A stretch of 14,312 nt of DNA from Pelagophyceae sp. CCMP2097 (Eukaryota; Sar; Pelagophyceae), in the NCBI GenBank assembly GCA_026770575.1, contig MU658068.1:1-14312 (forward strand), written 5' to 3'. The notes under the pieces were generated by a model. It made no database searches. It was not told the origin of the DNA and saw only the letters and a list, made by a program, of their open reading frames with translations. Made by a program: the position numbers and the translations under genes. Position 1 is the stretch's first letter; every line of letters begins with the position of its first letter. Positions 1-8,307 of this stretch are shown piece by piece.

Positions 1-311
1 GCGTCTACAGAGGCTGGGATCGACATTATAGGACCCCGCCACTGTCGTGTACCACCCTCAACATGTATATGTCCCCACCCAGCGCCAAAACATACAGCGC
101 GATCGCGACCGACCGCTCTAAACAGAGGGTACTTTTTGGAGGCTGCCAGTGGTGCCCGAGCCACTCTGGTTTCCGACAAGTCGGCGCTCAAACTTCGCCC
201 AGCCCCCGGGATCATGGCCCTGAGTGGAATGCCCCATCAAGGGTGGCGTTTTTTGCGTTCAAACAAAAGTGCCACTCCTCCATGGAGTGCAAACGAGACG
301 TGCTGAGATCC

Positions 312-403
312 AAACGCCGCAATGACCCGCTGGGGGCAAAAGGGGATTTACCGGATCATTATCCTTCGACGTGATTGTGGGGCCCGGTATATATACCGCA
401 ACG
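312..403. repeat. 92-bp direct repeat, copy A
   Basis: This copy matches 666-757 in the same orientation with two differences by eye, at 316 (G here, C in copy B) and 349 (T here, C in copy B). Near its right end both copies contain the perfect palindrome CGGTATATATACCG. The two copies are offset by 354 bp and the 262 bp between them is not repeated. This could be a duplicated promoter segment, short terminal repeats of a decayed element, or a member of a dispersed family. Confidence 0.85.
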
Positions 404-665
404 CTCCCCCACACGCATACCGTAGGAACGGGAGGTTTAGCGTGGAGAAAGGCAAAATACGATAATGCACCGGGCCTTGGTCCGGCTCCGGTGGCGGCCT
501 TACTACAGGTCTTGAACCTGTTGCCGCGGGGCGGGCTTACTGCGTGTCTTGGACACGTGGCCGCTGGGGAGTGGAGGCTTACCAGGGTAACACTCGCCAA
601 AATCGAGTGCCCCCTGCAGGAATCGAACCCGAGACCATTCGCAAGTGATTGTGTACGTGGGCCCA

Positions 666-757
666 TAAACCCGCAATGACCCGCTGGGGGCAAAAGGGGA
701 TTCACCGGATCATTATCCTTCGACGTGATTGTGGGGCCCGGTATATATACCGCAACG
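666..757. repeat. 92-bp direct repeat, copy B
   Basis: Second copy of the repeat at 312-403, in the same orientation and about 98% identical. Both copies stop matching after CGCAACG, and the following sequences are unrelated (CTCCCCC after A, AACGCGA after B). This shared sharp end argues for a defined unit rather than a gradually decayed duplication. The TATATA-containing palindrome in both copies could act as a core promoter, but no transcript start can be seen. Confidence 0.85.
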
Positions 758-1986
758 AACGCGACTCACTTCGAAAAACGTTACCCTTGATGGGGCAATC
801 CGCGAGCGCACCGGCTTGGCGAGGGTCCACGGAGCCGGAACCTAGAGATTCGACCGTCCAACGACGCGATCCGACCCCTACTTGGACGGCCACGCCCCCA
901 TCCACATTTTCCGGAAGAGCGGCCGCAGGCCAGATGTTTTTCACACGCACCACGAAGCTTCACGCCCAGCACGATTCCCAACAGGCGCGCCGCCATCAAT
1001 CGCGGTACATCGCCTCCTGGGGTCGCTCACGTGATCACGCCTGGAGGTCCGCGCCACAGGGCCTTTTAGCGAAAAGTTTGCTGCGCTCCGTCAATGCGCG
1101 AAAATCTGTCGCCTTTCCGGCCTGTGCTCCCCTTGCAAGAGCTTGAACCATAGATATTTTAGCGATTATCGCTGCCCTCCAAAAGCGGGTCGAAGGCAGC
1201 GCGCGACGGACAGGGGTTCGTTACTGAACAAACGATTTTTGACAAAAGCTGGAACGGCCACGAGGTACGGCGCATGCTATTGGGGCGACTCTGGCGGGTA
1301 TCTGCAAGTGTCCCCGACGTCGATAGAGCGTCTGGAATAAATCGCCAAAATCGTAACTTCAGCGACGAATTCTCCGTACGTCTTGGCGGATGGCGCGCTT
1401 GCGCTGCACTATCCAGAGGGTGAGCAAAGCAGCAAGGGGCACTTTTGTGGCCGAAATATGTATTTTTTGTACTTTGCTCCAGAGAGCGTGGAAGGTTCTA
1501 ATTTTTGCGTAGGCGCCTACAGACACGGGCTCGCGCTGTTTACCGAAAAGTACTGCGAAGGTAACTCTCACGCCCGTCACTTTGTCGCCATATAATAAAT
1601 ATTTAGCGATCCGATCCTTGGGCGAAGGAAAAAAACGTGTTGCAGGTCGCCTAACTCCTTACTTTTGTTCGGTAAACGACGCCAGCCCGTGTCTTCGTAG
1701 GTGCGTCGAGCTACCCCCTGGATATACGACCTTTTTTAGAAATCGAAAAACGAAAAGCGACTATCGCTCGTCCCCAGGCAGCTAAGACACTGCAGGGCGA
1801 TGTCACGTCGCCTTGATGCACCCTGGAGGCACACTCTCATCAAGCTGGCCGTCTCAGAGACCTCGAGAAAGTCGTTTTTTCTCTGTTCCAGGAGAGGATT
1901 TGTTTCGTAATGAACCCTTGTCGACGGCCCTCGTCCCAAGGTTTTGCGGGGGCTGGCCGGCGGACCCCGCGCTACAGTGGCGGTGC

Positions 1987-4722
1987 TTAGGCTCGGTCCT
2001 CGGGCGGCGCCGGCGCGGGCCTGCGGGGCGCGAGGGTGCCCGCGGCGGCCGCGCGGAGCTGGGCGTCGACGAAGACGGGTTTGGCGACGAGCGCGGGTTG
2101 GCCGTAGTAGTCGGCCGAGAGCACCGCGTCGGCCGCCGCCACGCCGTCGTCGTCGCCGCTGTCGCCGTCGTCGCCGTCGTCGCCGCTGTCGCCGTCGTCG
2201 CCGTCGTCGCCGCGGCCGTCGAGCGCGATGGTCGACGGGCCGCCGTCCAAGGGCGCGGGCGCGTCGGCGGCACGCGAGGCGTCGTACAGGTTTCCTCGCA
2301 CGGCGCTCTCCTTGTCGAGGTGGCGCGCGGGCTCCTCGTAGTTTGCGCGGAGGTTGCGGTAGGCGGCGAAGGTGAGCAGCGGCAGCGGCATGAGCGCGGG
2401 CGACTGCTTAGCGCCCTGGAGGATGGCCAGGTGGCCGATCAGCGTGAGCTGCGCCACGATGAGCGAGAGGGAGACGAACCACGTCATCTCGGGCCACAAC
2501 TGCGCGGCGCCGTGCTCGCACGTCGGCACGTAGACGTACAAAACGTTGTGCTTGTAGACAAGCTCGGCGGCGGCGAAGAAGGCGAACGCGAGGGGGATGA
2601 TCAGCGGGGCGATGGGCGCATAGATGGCCCCCACGAGGAGGACCATGAGGAACTCGGGCAGCACGCTGCCGTAGTCGAGCGCCGGCGGCGCCTTGAGCCG
2701 GCGCTTCTGCCGCTTGGTCAGGTTCGCGTGCGCCTTGTAAGACGTCCGAAGGAAGACGCGCAAGAGGCCCAACGGCCGCGCGAGCTCAAAGGCCACGGAG
2801 AAGAAGACCTTGACGATGAGGAGCTGGCCGAAGTACGCCGACAGCGCCGGCAGCGACGCGCCCAGCAGCTCGACGAGCGACCCGGGCCGCTTGATAAAGT
2901 CTTCCAAGACCACCGCCAACGACCCAGACGCCACCGTGACGAAGATTTGCAGGATCTGAAAGTAAAAGTAGCGGCTCAGGACGAACTGCTGCACGCGCGA
3001 CTCCGTCTTGACGCCGACGTAGGCGCGCGCGAGCGCGGAAAAGACTGCGGGCAGGAGCGAGAGGAGGCCGAGGGCGAGGAGAACGGGCAGGTAGCCCGTG
3101 ACGACGGACCTCGAGTAGGCGTACTCCGGGTCCTCGACAAAGGGCCGCAGCGCGGGCACGACGCGCGCCACCTCGCGCAGGTTGGACACGGCCTGGCAGA
3201 GCGCAATTAAAGGGGCCCAGCAGACGGCGAGGACGCAGAGCGCCGCGTTCGCCGCCAGCGTGCGCGCGTCGATGTCCGCCTGCGAGAGGTGCACGTTTGC
3301 AAAGACGAGGTCGGTCGCCGCCGGCGCCAGCTGCGCCACGAGGCCCCCGGGCCGTGCCGTCAGCTTGAGCTGCGCCGCCTCCGCTGCGAGGCCCGGCGAG
3401 GCGAACGTGACCACACCCGTCGACGAGGCGCAGCCGGCGGCGGCGCGCCGCGCGTCCTTGGCGGCGCGCGAGAGCCATCGCTGCTTGGCGCGTCGCACGC
3501 AGTTGCGCACGCCGAGCAAAGCGCCGACGCGCTTGGCGCCCGACTGCACGGCGCCGATCGTCGTGTCTCCAATGTCGTGCATCACCGCGTCGAGGCGCTG
3601 CGCCGCGGCGGGGCGGCCGCGCGCGGGATTCAAGCGCGCCGCGGGCCGCTGCGCGCTCTCGGCGGCGAGCGCCGCTGCGCGCCGCTCGGCGTCGTCGCTC
3701 GCCGCGCGGGCCTCGGCTTGAAGCTGCGACAGCGCCGCCTGCCCGGCGTCGAGGCTGTCCACGGCGGCGGCGAGGGCGGCGTCGTCGGCGTCGCGCGCGC
3801 CGTCGATGCGCGCGTACGCGCCCTGGACGCGCCGGCCGCGCGGCGCGCAGAGTTTCAAGCAGCCGCCGCCGCCGCCGCCGTCGCCGCGACGGAGGGCGCA
3901 GGCCTCGAGGGCGTCGCGCGCGCGGTCTCGGTCGCGCAGCATGTGCTCGAGGGCCTGGAGGTCCAAGTATGATACGGCGGAGTGGACGGCCGCGTCGCCG
4001 AAGAGGTCGCGGAAGAAGCGCGCGAGCGCCCCCGCGGACCGGAGGTCGCGCGGCACGCGCTCGACGAGGACGGAGCACCGCGGCTGCGCGCCGGCGGCGT
4101 CGCTGCCGCGGCGCAGGAACTCGAGGCGGAACTCGAGGTAGGCCATGGACTCCTTCTCCAGCGCGGCGAGCGCCACGGCGGTAAAGAAATAGGCAAAGGC
4201 CACTGGGGCCCAGAGCCGGTTCGAGGCTGATCGACAGTTGCCGAGCGTGTACCGGTTGAAGCCGCCCTTGCCCTTGTGCCCAGAGCCGTACGTCGGCACG
4301 AGGACGGCCAGGCCCACGAATGCGGCGACGCAGAAGACGGTGCGGCAGTAGGCCAGGAACCGCAGAGTCATGAACGCGTCGAGGCCCACCATGTGGCGCA
4401 GCTCGTCCTGCCCGACGCCGCGCGCGGCGGCGGCCCAGCCCAGGGGCCTGCGCGGCGGTGGGCGGCCGCCGTCGGGCGCGCGGTCGTTGGCGACGCAGCG
4501 GAGCCGCGGCGCGTAGACGCTGCGCTTGGCGCGCTTGCATTCGAAAAGAAGGAGGAGCAGCAAGCAGAGCGCGACGTTGACCTGGAGCGTCGCCAGGATC
4601 TCGTCCCACGTGCCCTGCGGCGGCGAAAACGGCTTGCGCTCGCCGTTGGAAGTCGGCGCCTCCGTCGGCGAACCAAACCCGTCCGCCGCCGCAAACGCCA
4701 TCGAGACGCCGCGCTCCCACAT
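1987..4722 (-). CDS. OSCA/CSC1/TMEM63-type hyperosmolality- or mechanically gated cation channel
   Basis: The predicted protein has 911 residues and belongs to the OSCA/CSC1 (DUF221, anoctamin-superfamily) family, whose members are plasma- or endomembrane cation channels, often calcium-permeable, gated by membrane tension or osmotic stress. Hydrophobic segments lie near residues 44-61, 120-143, 168-188, 487-512, 539-565, 584-607, 622-647, 687-714 and 745-769. Family hallmarks are VGLDAFMTLRF before the second segment, SNRLWAPVAF in the third, a large cytosolic loop (about 190-482) opening with CSVLVERVPRDLRS, and RYFYFQILQIFVTVASGS in the pore region. The loop carries an Ala/Arg-rich low-complexity insert, and the C-terminus an Asp/Gly repeat tract. 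I start at the ATG at 4722; the open frame continues upstream to 4851 but only from a GTG, and a second ATG lies at 4701. The frame is uninterrupted to a TAA at 1987-1989. The family call is firm; ion selectivity and location are inferred from the family. Confidence 0.9.
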   Translation of the reverse strand: MWERGVSMAFAAADGFGSPTEAPTSNGERKPFSPPQGTWDEILATLQVNVALCLLLLLLFECKRAKRSVYAPRLRCVANDRAPDGGRPPPRRPLGWAAAARGVGQDELRHMVGLDAFMTLRFLAYCRTVFCVAAFVGLAVLVPTYGSGHKGKGGFNRYTLGNCRSASNRLWAPVAFAYFFTAVALAALEKESMAYLEFRLEFLRRGSDAAGAQPRCSVLVERVPRDLRSAGALARFFRDLFGDAAVHSAVSYLDLQALEHMLRDRDRARDALEACALRRGDGGGGGGCLKLCAPRGRRVQGAYARIDGARDADDAALAAAVDSLDAGQAALSQLQAEARAASDDAERRAAALAAESAQRPAARLNPARGRPAAAQRLDAVMHDIGDTTIGAVQSGAKRVGALLGVRNCVRRAKQRWLSRAAKDARRAAAGCASSTGVVTFASPGLAAEAAQLKLTARPGGLVAQLAPAATDLVFANVHLSQADIDARTLAANAALCVLAVCWAPLIALCQAVSNLREVARVVPALRPFVEDPEYAYSRSVVTGYLPVLLALGLLSLLPAVFSALARAYVGVKTESRVQQFVLSRYFYFQILQIFVTVASGSLAVVLEDFIKRPGSLVELLGASLPALSAYFGQLLIVKVFFSVAFELARPLGLLRVFLRTSYKAHANLTKRQKRRLKAPPALDYGSVLPEFLMVLLVGAIYAPIAPLIIPLAFAFFAAAELVYKHNVLYVYVPTCEHGAAQLWPEMTWFVSLSLIVAQLTLIGHLAILQGAKQSPALMPLPLLTFAAYRNLRANYEEPARHLDKESAVRGNLYDASRAADAPAPLDGGPSTIALDGRGDDGDDGDSGDDGDDGDSGDDDGVAAADAVLSADYYGQPALVAKPVFVDAQLRAAAAGTLAPRRPAPAPPEDRA
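2152..2205 (-). repeat. 27-bp tandem repeat, two perfect copies, in the channel gene
   Basis: Two identical 27-bp units (2152-2178 and 2179-2205) are followed by a partial third of about 9 bp. In the channel frame each unit encodes a nine-residue stretch made only of Asp, Gly and one Ser, giving an acidic cytoplasmic tail after the last membrane segment. The unit length is a multiple of three, so copy-number change would keep the frame. Confidence 0.85.
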
Positions 4723-5336
4723 CCGAACCACGCCCGCCGCGAGACTCCTCGAGCTCCTCGATCGACCTCCTCGAACGCGAAAAGCCACGCCCCGACGAAT
4801 AGCTCCGCTCTCTTTGTCACTGCTCGTCCACGCCCTGCTCGTCCACGACACGCGTCGCGTAAGCCACTCCCGCGCGGACCGCGGCGCGGTGTTCGTCCCG
4901 GAGATTTAGAAACCAGAGAACGAGGTCAACGGATGCAAACTTAGAAGGAACGGAACCCTGTGTGACCCTTCTCGCGATCGGACGCCCTTCGCATGCCCTT
5001 CCAAACGCACCCGGCGACGCGCTCGGTGTATCTGGTAAATCCTCGGATGGCAGCATCCACGTGAGCTTTTCGTGGCGAAGCCCGACGCTCGAGATGCGCG
5101 GGACGTGGCGGCGGCCGTGCGCAAGGGCGCGGTGATCCTCGCGGGGCTTTCCGGCTGCCACTGGCTCACGGAGGGCTCTCGGGCGGCGCAGTCCGCGGCG
5201 GAGCGGTGCGCACATCGAATGATCACGTTACTCGCCATAAAGGGCGCGCCCCGACTCTTGAGGCGCCTCGGAATTCCCGTACGGCTCGGCCGTCGATGGC
5301 CCGCGGGCCCGCCGGCTCTTACCCGCGCGCGGGGCG
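4723..5336. promoter_or_regulatory. Spacer between TPR gene and channel gene; presumed channel promoter/5' UTR
   Basis: These 614 bp separate the stop of the upstream TPR gene (5337) from the ATG of the channel gene (4722), both on the minus strand. They should contain the TPR 3' UTR and the channel promoter and 5' leader. I see no TATA box in a convincing place. A copy of the 46-bp dispersed repeat sits at 4820-4865, about 100 bp upstream of the channel ATG. Short open frames on both strands show no recognisable product. Confidence 0.45.
4820..4865 (+). repeat. 46-bp dispersed repeat, copy 1
   Basis: By eye this segment is a perfect match, in inverted orientation, to 13439-13484. Inside it CTGCTCGTCCACG occurs twice at a 15-bp period, and it ends with the near-palindrome ACGCGTCGCGT followed by AAGCC. 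Both copies lie outside coding sequence, this one just upstream of the channel gene. The match stops abruptly at both ends. Confidence 0.9.
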
Positions 5337-7847
5337 CTACAGAGCTTCCCGCGGCGCTTCGTCGACGCAGCCGAAGCAGACCTCCATGGGCGGCGGGCGC
5401 TCGGGCCACGCGCGCTTGAACGGGTGCGCGCGCGGGTCCGCGTACACCGTCGCGCCGGCCTCGGCGGCAGCGGCCAGGCCTGCGTGCGAGAGAATCTCCG
5501 GAGAAAGCTCGACGGCCTTTTCTTGTTGGGAAACGTCCCCCCGCGGCGGCGGCGAGATTGGTGCACTCACGTTGAAAGGCTCGTCGTTTGCGCTGCGAGA
5601 GGTCCGTGTCGCCGTGCTCGAGGGCGCCGACGAGGCGCCAGGCGCCCGCCGCCGTGGCGCGGTCGCCGGCGGCGAGGGCGGCGCGGAGCGCGAGCGCCGC
5701 AAAGTGGCGCGCGGCCGCGCGGCACGGCGCCGCGGCGCCGCTGTCCTCGGCGGCGAGGGCGACGGCGTGCTCCAGCTTCGCGCGGCCGAGCAGCGCCCAG
5801 CCGAGCGTGGAGACGTCGTCGGCCGCGAGGCGCGCGGCCCAGGCGAAGAGCTTGCGCGCCTGCTGCACGCCCTTGGCCCGGAGGCCCGACGGCGGCTCTG
5901 GTCGCAAGCCAGGGCGCATCTCGGGCCCGCGCCAAGTGTAGACGCGCTGGCGGCCGGGCGGCGCAGCCTCGGCGCCGGCGGGCCGCCCGAGCACGCGCGC
6001 GAGCGCCCACTCGGCGTGCGCCCACGAGAAGACGAGCGCGGCGAGCTCGCGGCCGCCGTTGGACTGCCGCGCGCCGCGGTGGTACGTGCGCCGCGCGAGG
6101 TGGAGCGCGGCGACCTTGTCCGGCGCCGCCACCGCGGCGGGCGCCTGCGTCGCCTCAAAGTCACCGGCAGCCTGGTGCGCGCGCGCCGACTTTGGGCAGT
6201 TGCGCAGCGCCTGCGCGAGCACCTCGCGCGCGTAGCGTGGCTGACCGCCCTTGGCCTCCATGCGCGCCCACTGCACGTAGAGCTCGACGTCGCGCCGGAA
6301 GCGCACCGCCGCCTCGCGGTACACGGCGCGCGCCGCCTCGGCGTCGCCGCAGCGCTCCTCGAAGCGCGCGCGCGCGCGCCATGGCGCCACACCCGCGGCG
6401 CCGTGAGCGCACGCGGCGCGATACGCCTCGCGCGCCGCGCCGCGCTGGCCCTCGAGCTCCTCGAGGCGGCCCAGCGCCAGCGGCGCCTCGGCGTGGCCGC
6501 GAGCCGCCGCCGCGCGCAGCTCGTCGCGCGCCTCGGCGGCGCGGCCGCCGGCGAAGAGCTGCACGCCGAGCGCGTGGCGCAGGTGCGCGTGGCCCGGGTC
6601 CCGCGCCAGACCGCGGCGGAACGCGCGCTCGGCCTCGGCAGCCGCGGCGGCGGCGGGCAGCGCGCGCGGCCGGCCCTGCGCGTCGACGCCGCCGCCGCGC
6701 GCGCTCGCGAGGCCGTAGGCGTGCCAGAGTCGCGGCACCGACGCGGACCGGCCGCCAAAGGGCTTCCGCGCGGCGGCGGCGTCGCCGGCGGGCGGCGCCC
6801 ACGCGGCGGGCGCGTCGTCGTCGACCGAGTCGCCCGCGCGCCGCAGGCCACGCCAGGCCAGGACGGCGGCGGCTTGCGGCCGGTCCTGCTGGAGCTCGAG
6901 GCGGGCCCAGGCGTCCCAGGCGGCGAAGCACTCTGGCGCGAGCTGCAGCGCCTTTGCGTAGTACGACCGCGCGGCCGCTACGTCGCCGGCGCGCGCCGCG
7001 GCCGTGGCGAGGGCGCGCCAGAGCTCGGCGTCGTGCGGCACCGCCTCGATGCCGCGGCGCAGCGCGGCGACCTGCGACGAGACGTCGCCCTGCGCCCGGT
7101 GCAGCTTGGCGAGGCGCGTGAAGCTCGCTGCCGTGGCGTCGCGCGACAGCGCCATGGCCCGGTTAAAGAGCGCCGCCGCGTCGCCCGCGCGGCCCTGCTT
7201 CTCCGCGAGCGCCGCCTCGTCGCGCAGAGTCGCCGCGGCCTTCTCCACCGTCGACACGGGCCGCGCCGCCGCTGCGAGGGGGGCGCGCGTCCCGCGCGGC
7301 CACCGAGAGCCACAGAGGCAAAGGACTCCCCTCGACATCGACACGTTTCGAGGGCGCTCTCGCGGGACACCCGCTCGAGGCGGAGAACGCTCCTCTTGGC
7401 TGCTCGAGCAGCCTTTTCCGCAAAGGGCGCCCCTCGCCGCACGCGACTCACGCCACGAAAGCGTCGCGGGCCGGCTGCCGAGCCAGGCGAGGTCGGGCGC
7501 GTGCTCCGCGCGCGAGTCGGCGTCGCCGAAGCCGCTCGAGGTGCTTGGCAGGCTGCCCTGCAGGCTGCTGGCCTCGGTGGGCGCGCGCTGCCGCCGACCT
7601 GCGGTGCGCGCAAGATTCCACGACGCGCCACCTCGAGATGCATCCTCTCTGAGGACCTTCGCGCGCCGGCGCCGAGGCGCGGTCCTCCGGGCTCACCCGG
7701 CGAGGCTGGTCGGCCGACGACGGGCGGCCTCCGCAACGGCGGCGCGCCGCCGGCGATGCCCACTTCGGCGCCGTAGCTCGCGACGGTCGGCCCGCGCGCC
7801 GCGTGCAGCGCCGAGGCGGTCACGAACAGCCCCGCGAGCCAGCGCAT
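5337..7847 (-). CDS. TPR/HAT-repeat protein with N-terminal signal peptide (four-exon model)
   Basis: Proposed exons on the minus strand are 7847-7697, 7598-7452, 7271-5571 and 5521-5337, giving 727 residues with a TAG stop at 5337-5339. Exon 1 begins MRWLAGLFVTASALHAARGP, a good signal peptide, and exon 2 encodes a Ser/Thr-rich linker. Exon 3 carries helical pairs of TPR/HAT type at about residues 116-245, 313-475 and 490-655, with recognisable lines such as HDAELWRALATAAARAGDVA and DVELYVQWARMEAKGG. Exon 4 adds a 60-residue tail containing PRAHPFKRAWPERPPP. All three introns use GT-AG, interrupt codons after the first base and keep one frame throughout. Such superhelical repeats bind proteins or RNA. 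Resemblance to chloroplast RNA-maturation HAT proteins (Mbb1/HCF107 type) is only an impression, and no catalytic motif is seen. The leader could mean secretion or, in a complex-plastid alga, plastid import; a clear ASAFAP-type motif is absent. The repeat assignment is solid; the 5' exons are inferred. Confidence 0.72.
5522..5570 (-). other. Intron 3 of the TPR gene (49 nt)
   Basis: The donor is CAAC|GTGAGT at 5570 and the acceptor CCCAACAAG|AAAAGG at 5522. Reading straight through leaves the C-terminal frame. Removing 49 nt joins CAA-C to AA-AAG and restores a sensible tail (QQKAVELSPEILSHAGLAAA). Confidence 0.75.
7272..7451 (-). other. Intron 2 of the TPR gene (180 nt)
   Basis: The donor is TCGTGGC|GTGAGT at 7451, and the acceptor CGCCCCCCTCGCAG| at 7272 has a pyrimidine-rich lead. 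It joins a phase-1 exon end to an exon start that supplies the two missing codon bases. The apparent start of the long open frame at 7344 is a GTG inside this intron, so it is not a real initiation site in this model. Other acceptors could be used. Confidence 0.6.
7599..7696 (-). other. Intron 1 of the TPR gene (98 nt)
   Basis: The donor is CGCCGG|GTGAGC at 7696 and the acceptor GCGCACCGCAG|GTCGG at 7599. The phase-1 G left by exon 1 plus GT from exon 2 makes a Gly codon. The joined frame then runs open through exon 2, whose sequence reads like protein (for example SLQGSLPSTSSGFGDADS). Confidence 0.6.
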
Positions 7848-7955
7848 CGCAGTGGCCCTTCCGTCGGTCAGAGCCTTTCCGTAGCTCCTTTCCGTCCACC
7901 GTGATGACGCGGCGCCGGCGTGCAGCACGATTCAGCGAAAGGAACACTTTTTTCT

Positions 7956-8019
7956 CCCACTTCACGAGCCGAGGAGGCGCTTCTGAGGGTCCCACCACTT
8001 GACGAGCCGAGCCGACGAG
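7956..8019 (+). repeat. Two diverged units of the CCACTTGACGAGCC repeat family
   Basis: CCCACTTCACGAGCCGAG (from 7956) and CCACTTGACGAGCCGAGCC (from 7995) are 38 bp apart. They share the core and part of the GGAGG...CTGAGG spacer with units downstream of the glutamate synthase at 13691-13780. These copies are shorter in the CCCACCC part and more diverged. Confidence 0.7.
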
Positions 8020-8230
8020 GCTTTTTGGAGGCAGCCTTAACAGTCATTCTGGAGATTGCAGTTGCCAAGTATTGATCAAGTCCTTTTCGGCGGCCTTACC
8101 GAGCTCTGGAAGGGTGTCACTCTGCACCGTGCAGGCGATAAAATTGCTCGAGTCAGGGGCGGCCGGGTGTGGGGCCGCGGAGCGGAGGCCGCGGCACCCA
8201 CTTGCGTCAGGCAGCCGTGTCCTTCGCTGC

Positions 8231-8277
8231 AGAGATATATTGGCGATACATTCGCGATATTTTTAGGTCTTCACGTG
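8231..8277 (+). promoter_or_regulatory. Possible core promoter and G-box of glutamate synthase
   Basis: An A/T-rich island (AGAGATATATTGGCGATA, then CGCGATATTTTTAGG) stands out in GC-rich surroundings 40-75 bp upstream of the ATG at 8308. GCGATA occurs twice, 11 bp apart (8243 and 8254). CACGTG, the G-box/E-box core bound by bHLH or bZIP factors in plants, lies at 8272-8277. Position and composition suggest a promoter or leader element; no factor is known. Confidence 0.35.
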
Positions 8278-8307
8278 CACCTCTCCTTTCCCCGGGGTGC
8301 AGGTGGC

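Larger units (their letters stand above)
1..1986. other. Left intergenic region, no recognisable gene
   Basis: Nearly 2 kb lies before the stop codon of the channel gene without any open frame I recognise. The frames present are short, overlap on both strands and show no domain, signal peptide or consistent codon bias, so I treat them as chance. The stretch from about 1140 to 1800 is clearly richer in A/T than the genes, with TATTTT and ATAATAAATATTT runs. The region holds a 92-bp direct repeat (separate entries) and two near-identical 13-nt palindromes at 1161-1173 and 1756-1768. The 3' untranslated region of the minus-strand channel gene should occupy the right end, but no poly(A) signal stands out. 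A non-coding RNA or a poorly conserved gene with small exons cannot be excluded. Confidence 0.6.
7848..8307. promoter_or_regulatory. Divergent promoter region between TPR gene and glutamate synthase
   Basis: The two start codons face away from each other across 460 bp, so this stretch must hold both promoters and 5' leaders. It contains a two-unit copy of the ACCCACTTGACGAGCC repeat (7956-8019) and an A/T-rich patch at 8231-8268 nearer the glutamate synthase. No convincing gene lies inside it. The frame that runs upstream from the glutamate synthase start to 8056 begins with TTG and has no further ATG. Confidence 0.6.

Noticed and set aside
590..665. Possible tRNA on the minus strand (GGTTCGATTCC T-arm-like motif)
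   Set aside because: A T-arm of 4 of 5 pairs can be drawn, but the 5' acceptor strand, D arm and anticodon stem do not form, so it is at most a tRNA-derived fragment or chance.
649..1146. 165-residue plus-strand open frame in the left region
   Set aside because: It spans the direct repeat, has no domain or codon bias like the true genes, and its composition looks like translated non-coding DNA.
1813..3210. 465-residue plus-strand open frame opposite the channel gene
   Set aside because: Low-complexity Val/Arg/Gly composition and no recognisable motif; it is antisense to conserved membrane segments.
2786..4720. 644-residue minus-strand frame overlapping the channel gene
   Set aside because: It is almost entirely Arg/Ala-rich, while the other frame shows conserved OSCA motifs.
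5206..7776. 856-residue open frame on the plus strand opposite the TPR gene
   Set aside because: It is Arg/Ala/Gly-rich with no domain and mirrors a well-supported TPR gene; stop codons are rare in all frames of such GC-rich DNA.
8056..8307. N-terminal extension of glutamate synthase upstream of 8308
   Set aside because: The extension starts with TTG, has no internal ATG, and would bury the signal-like leader.
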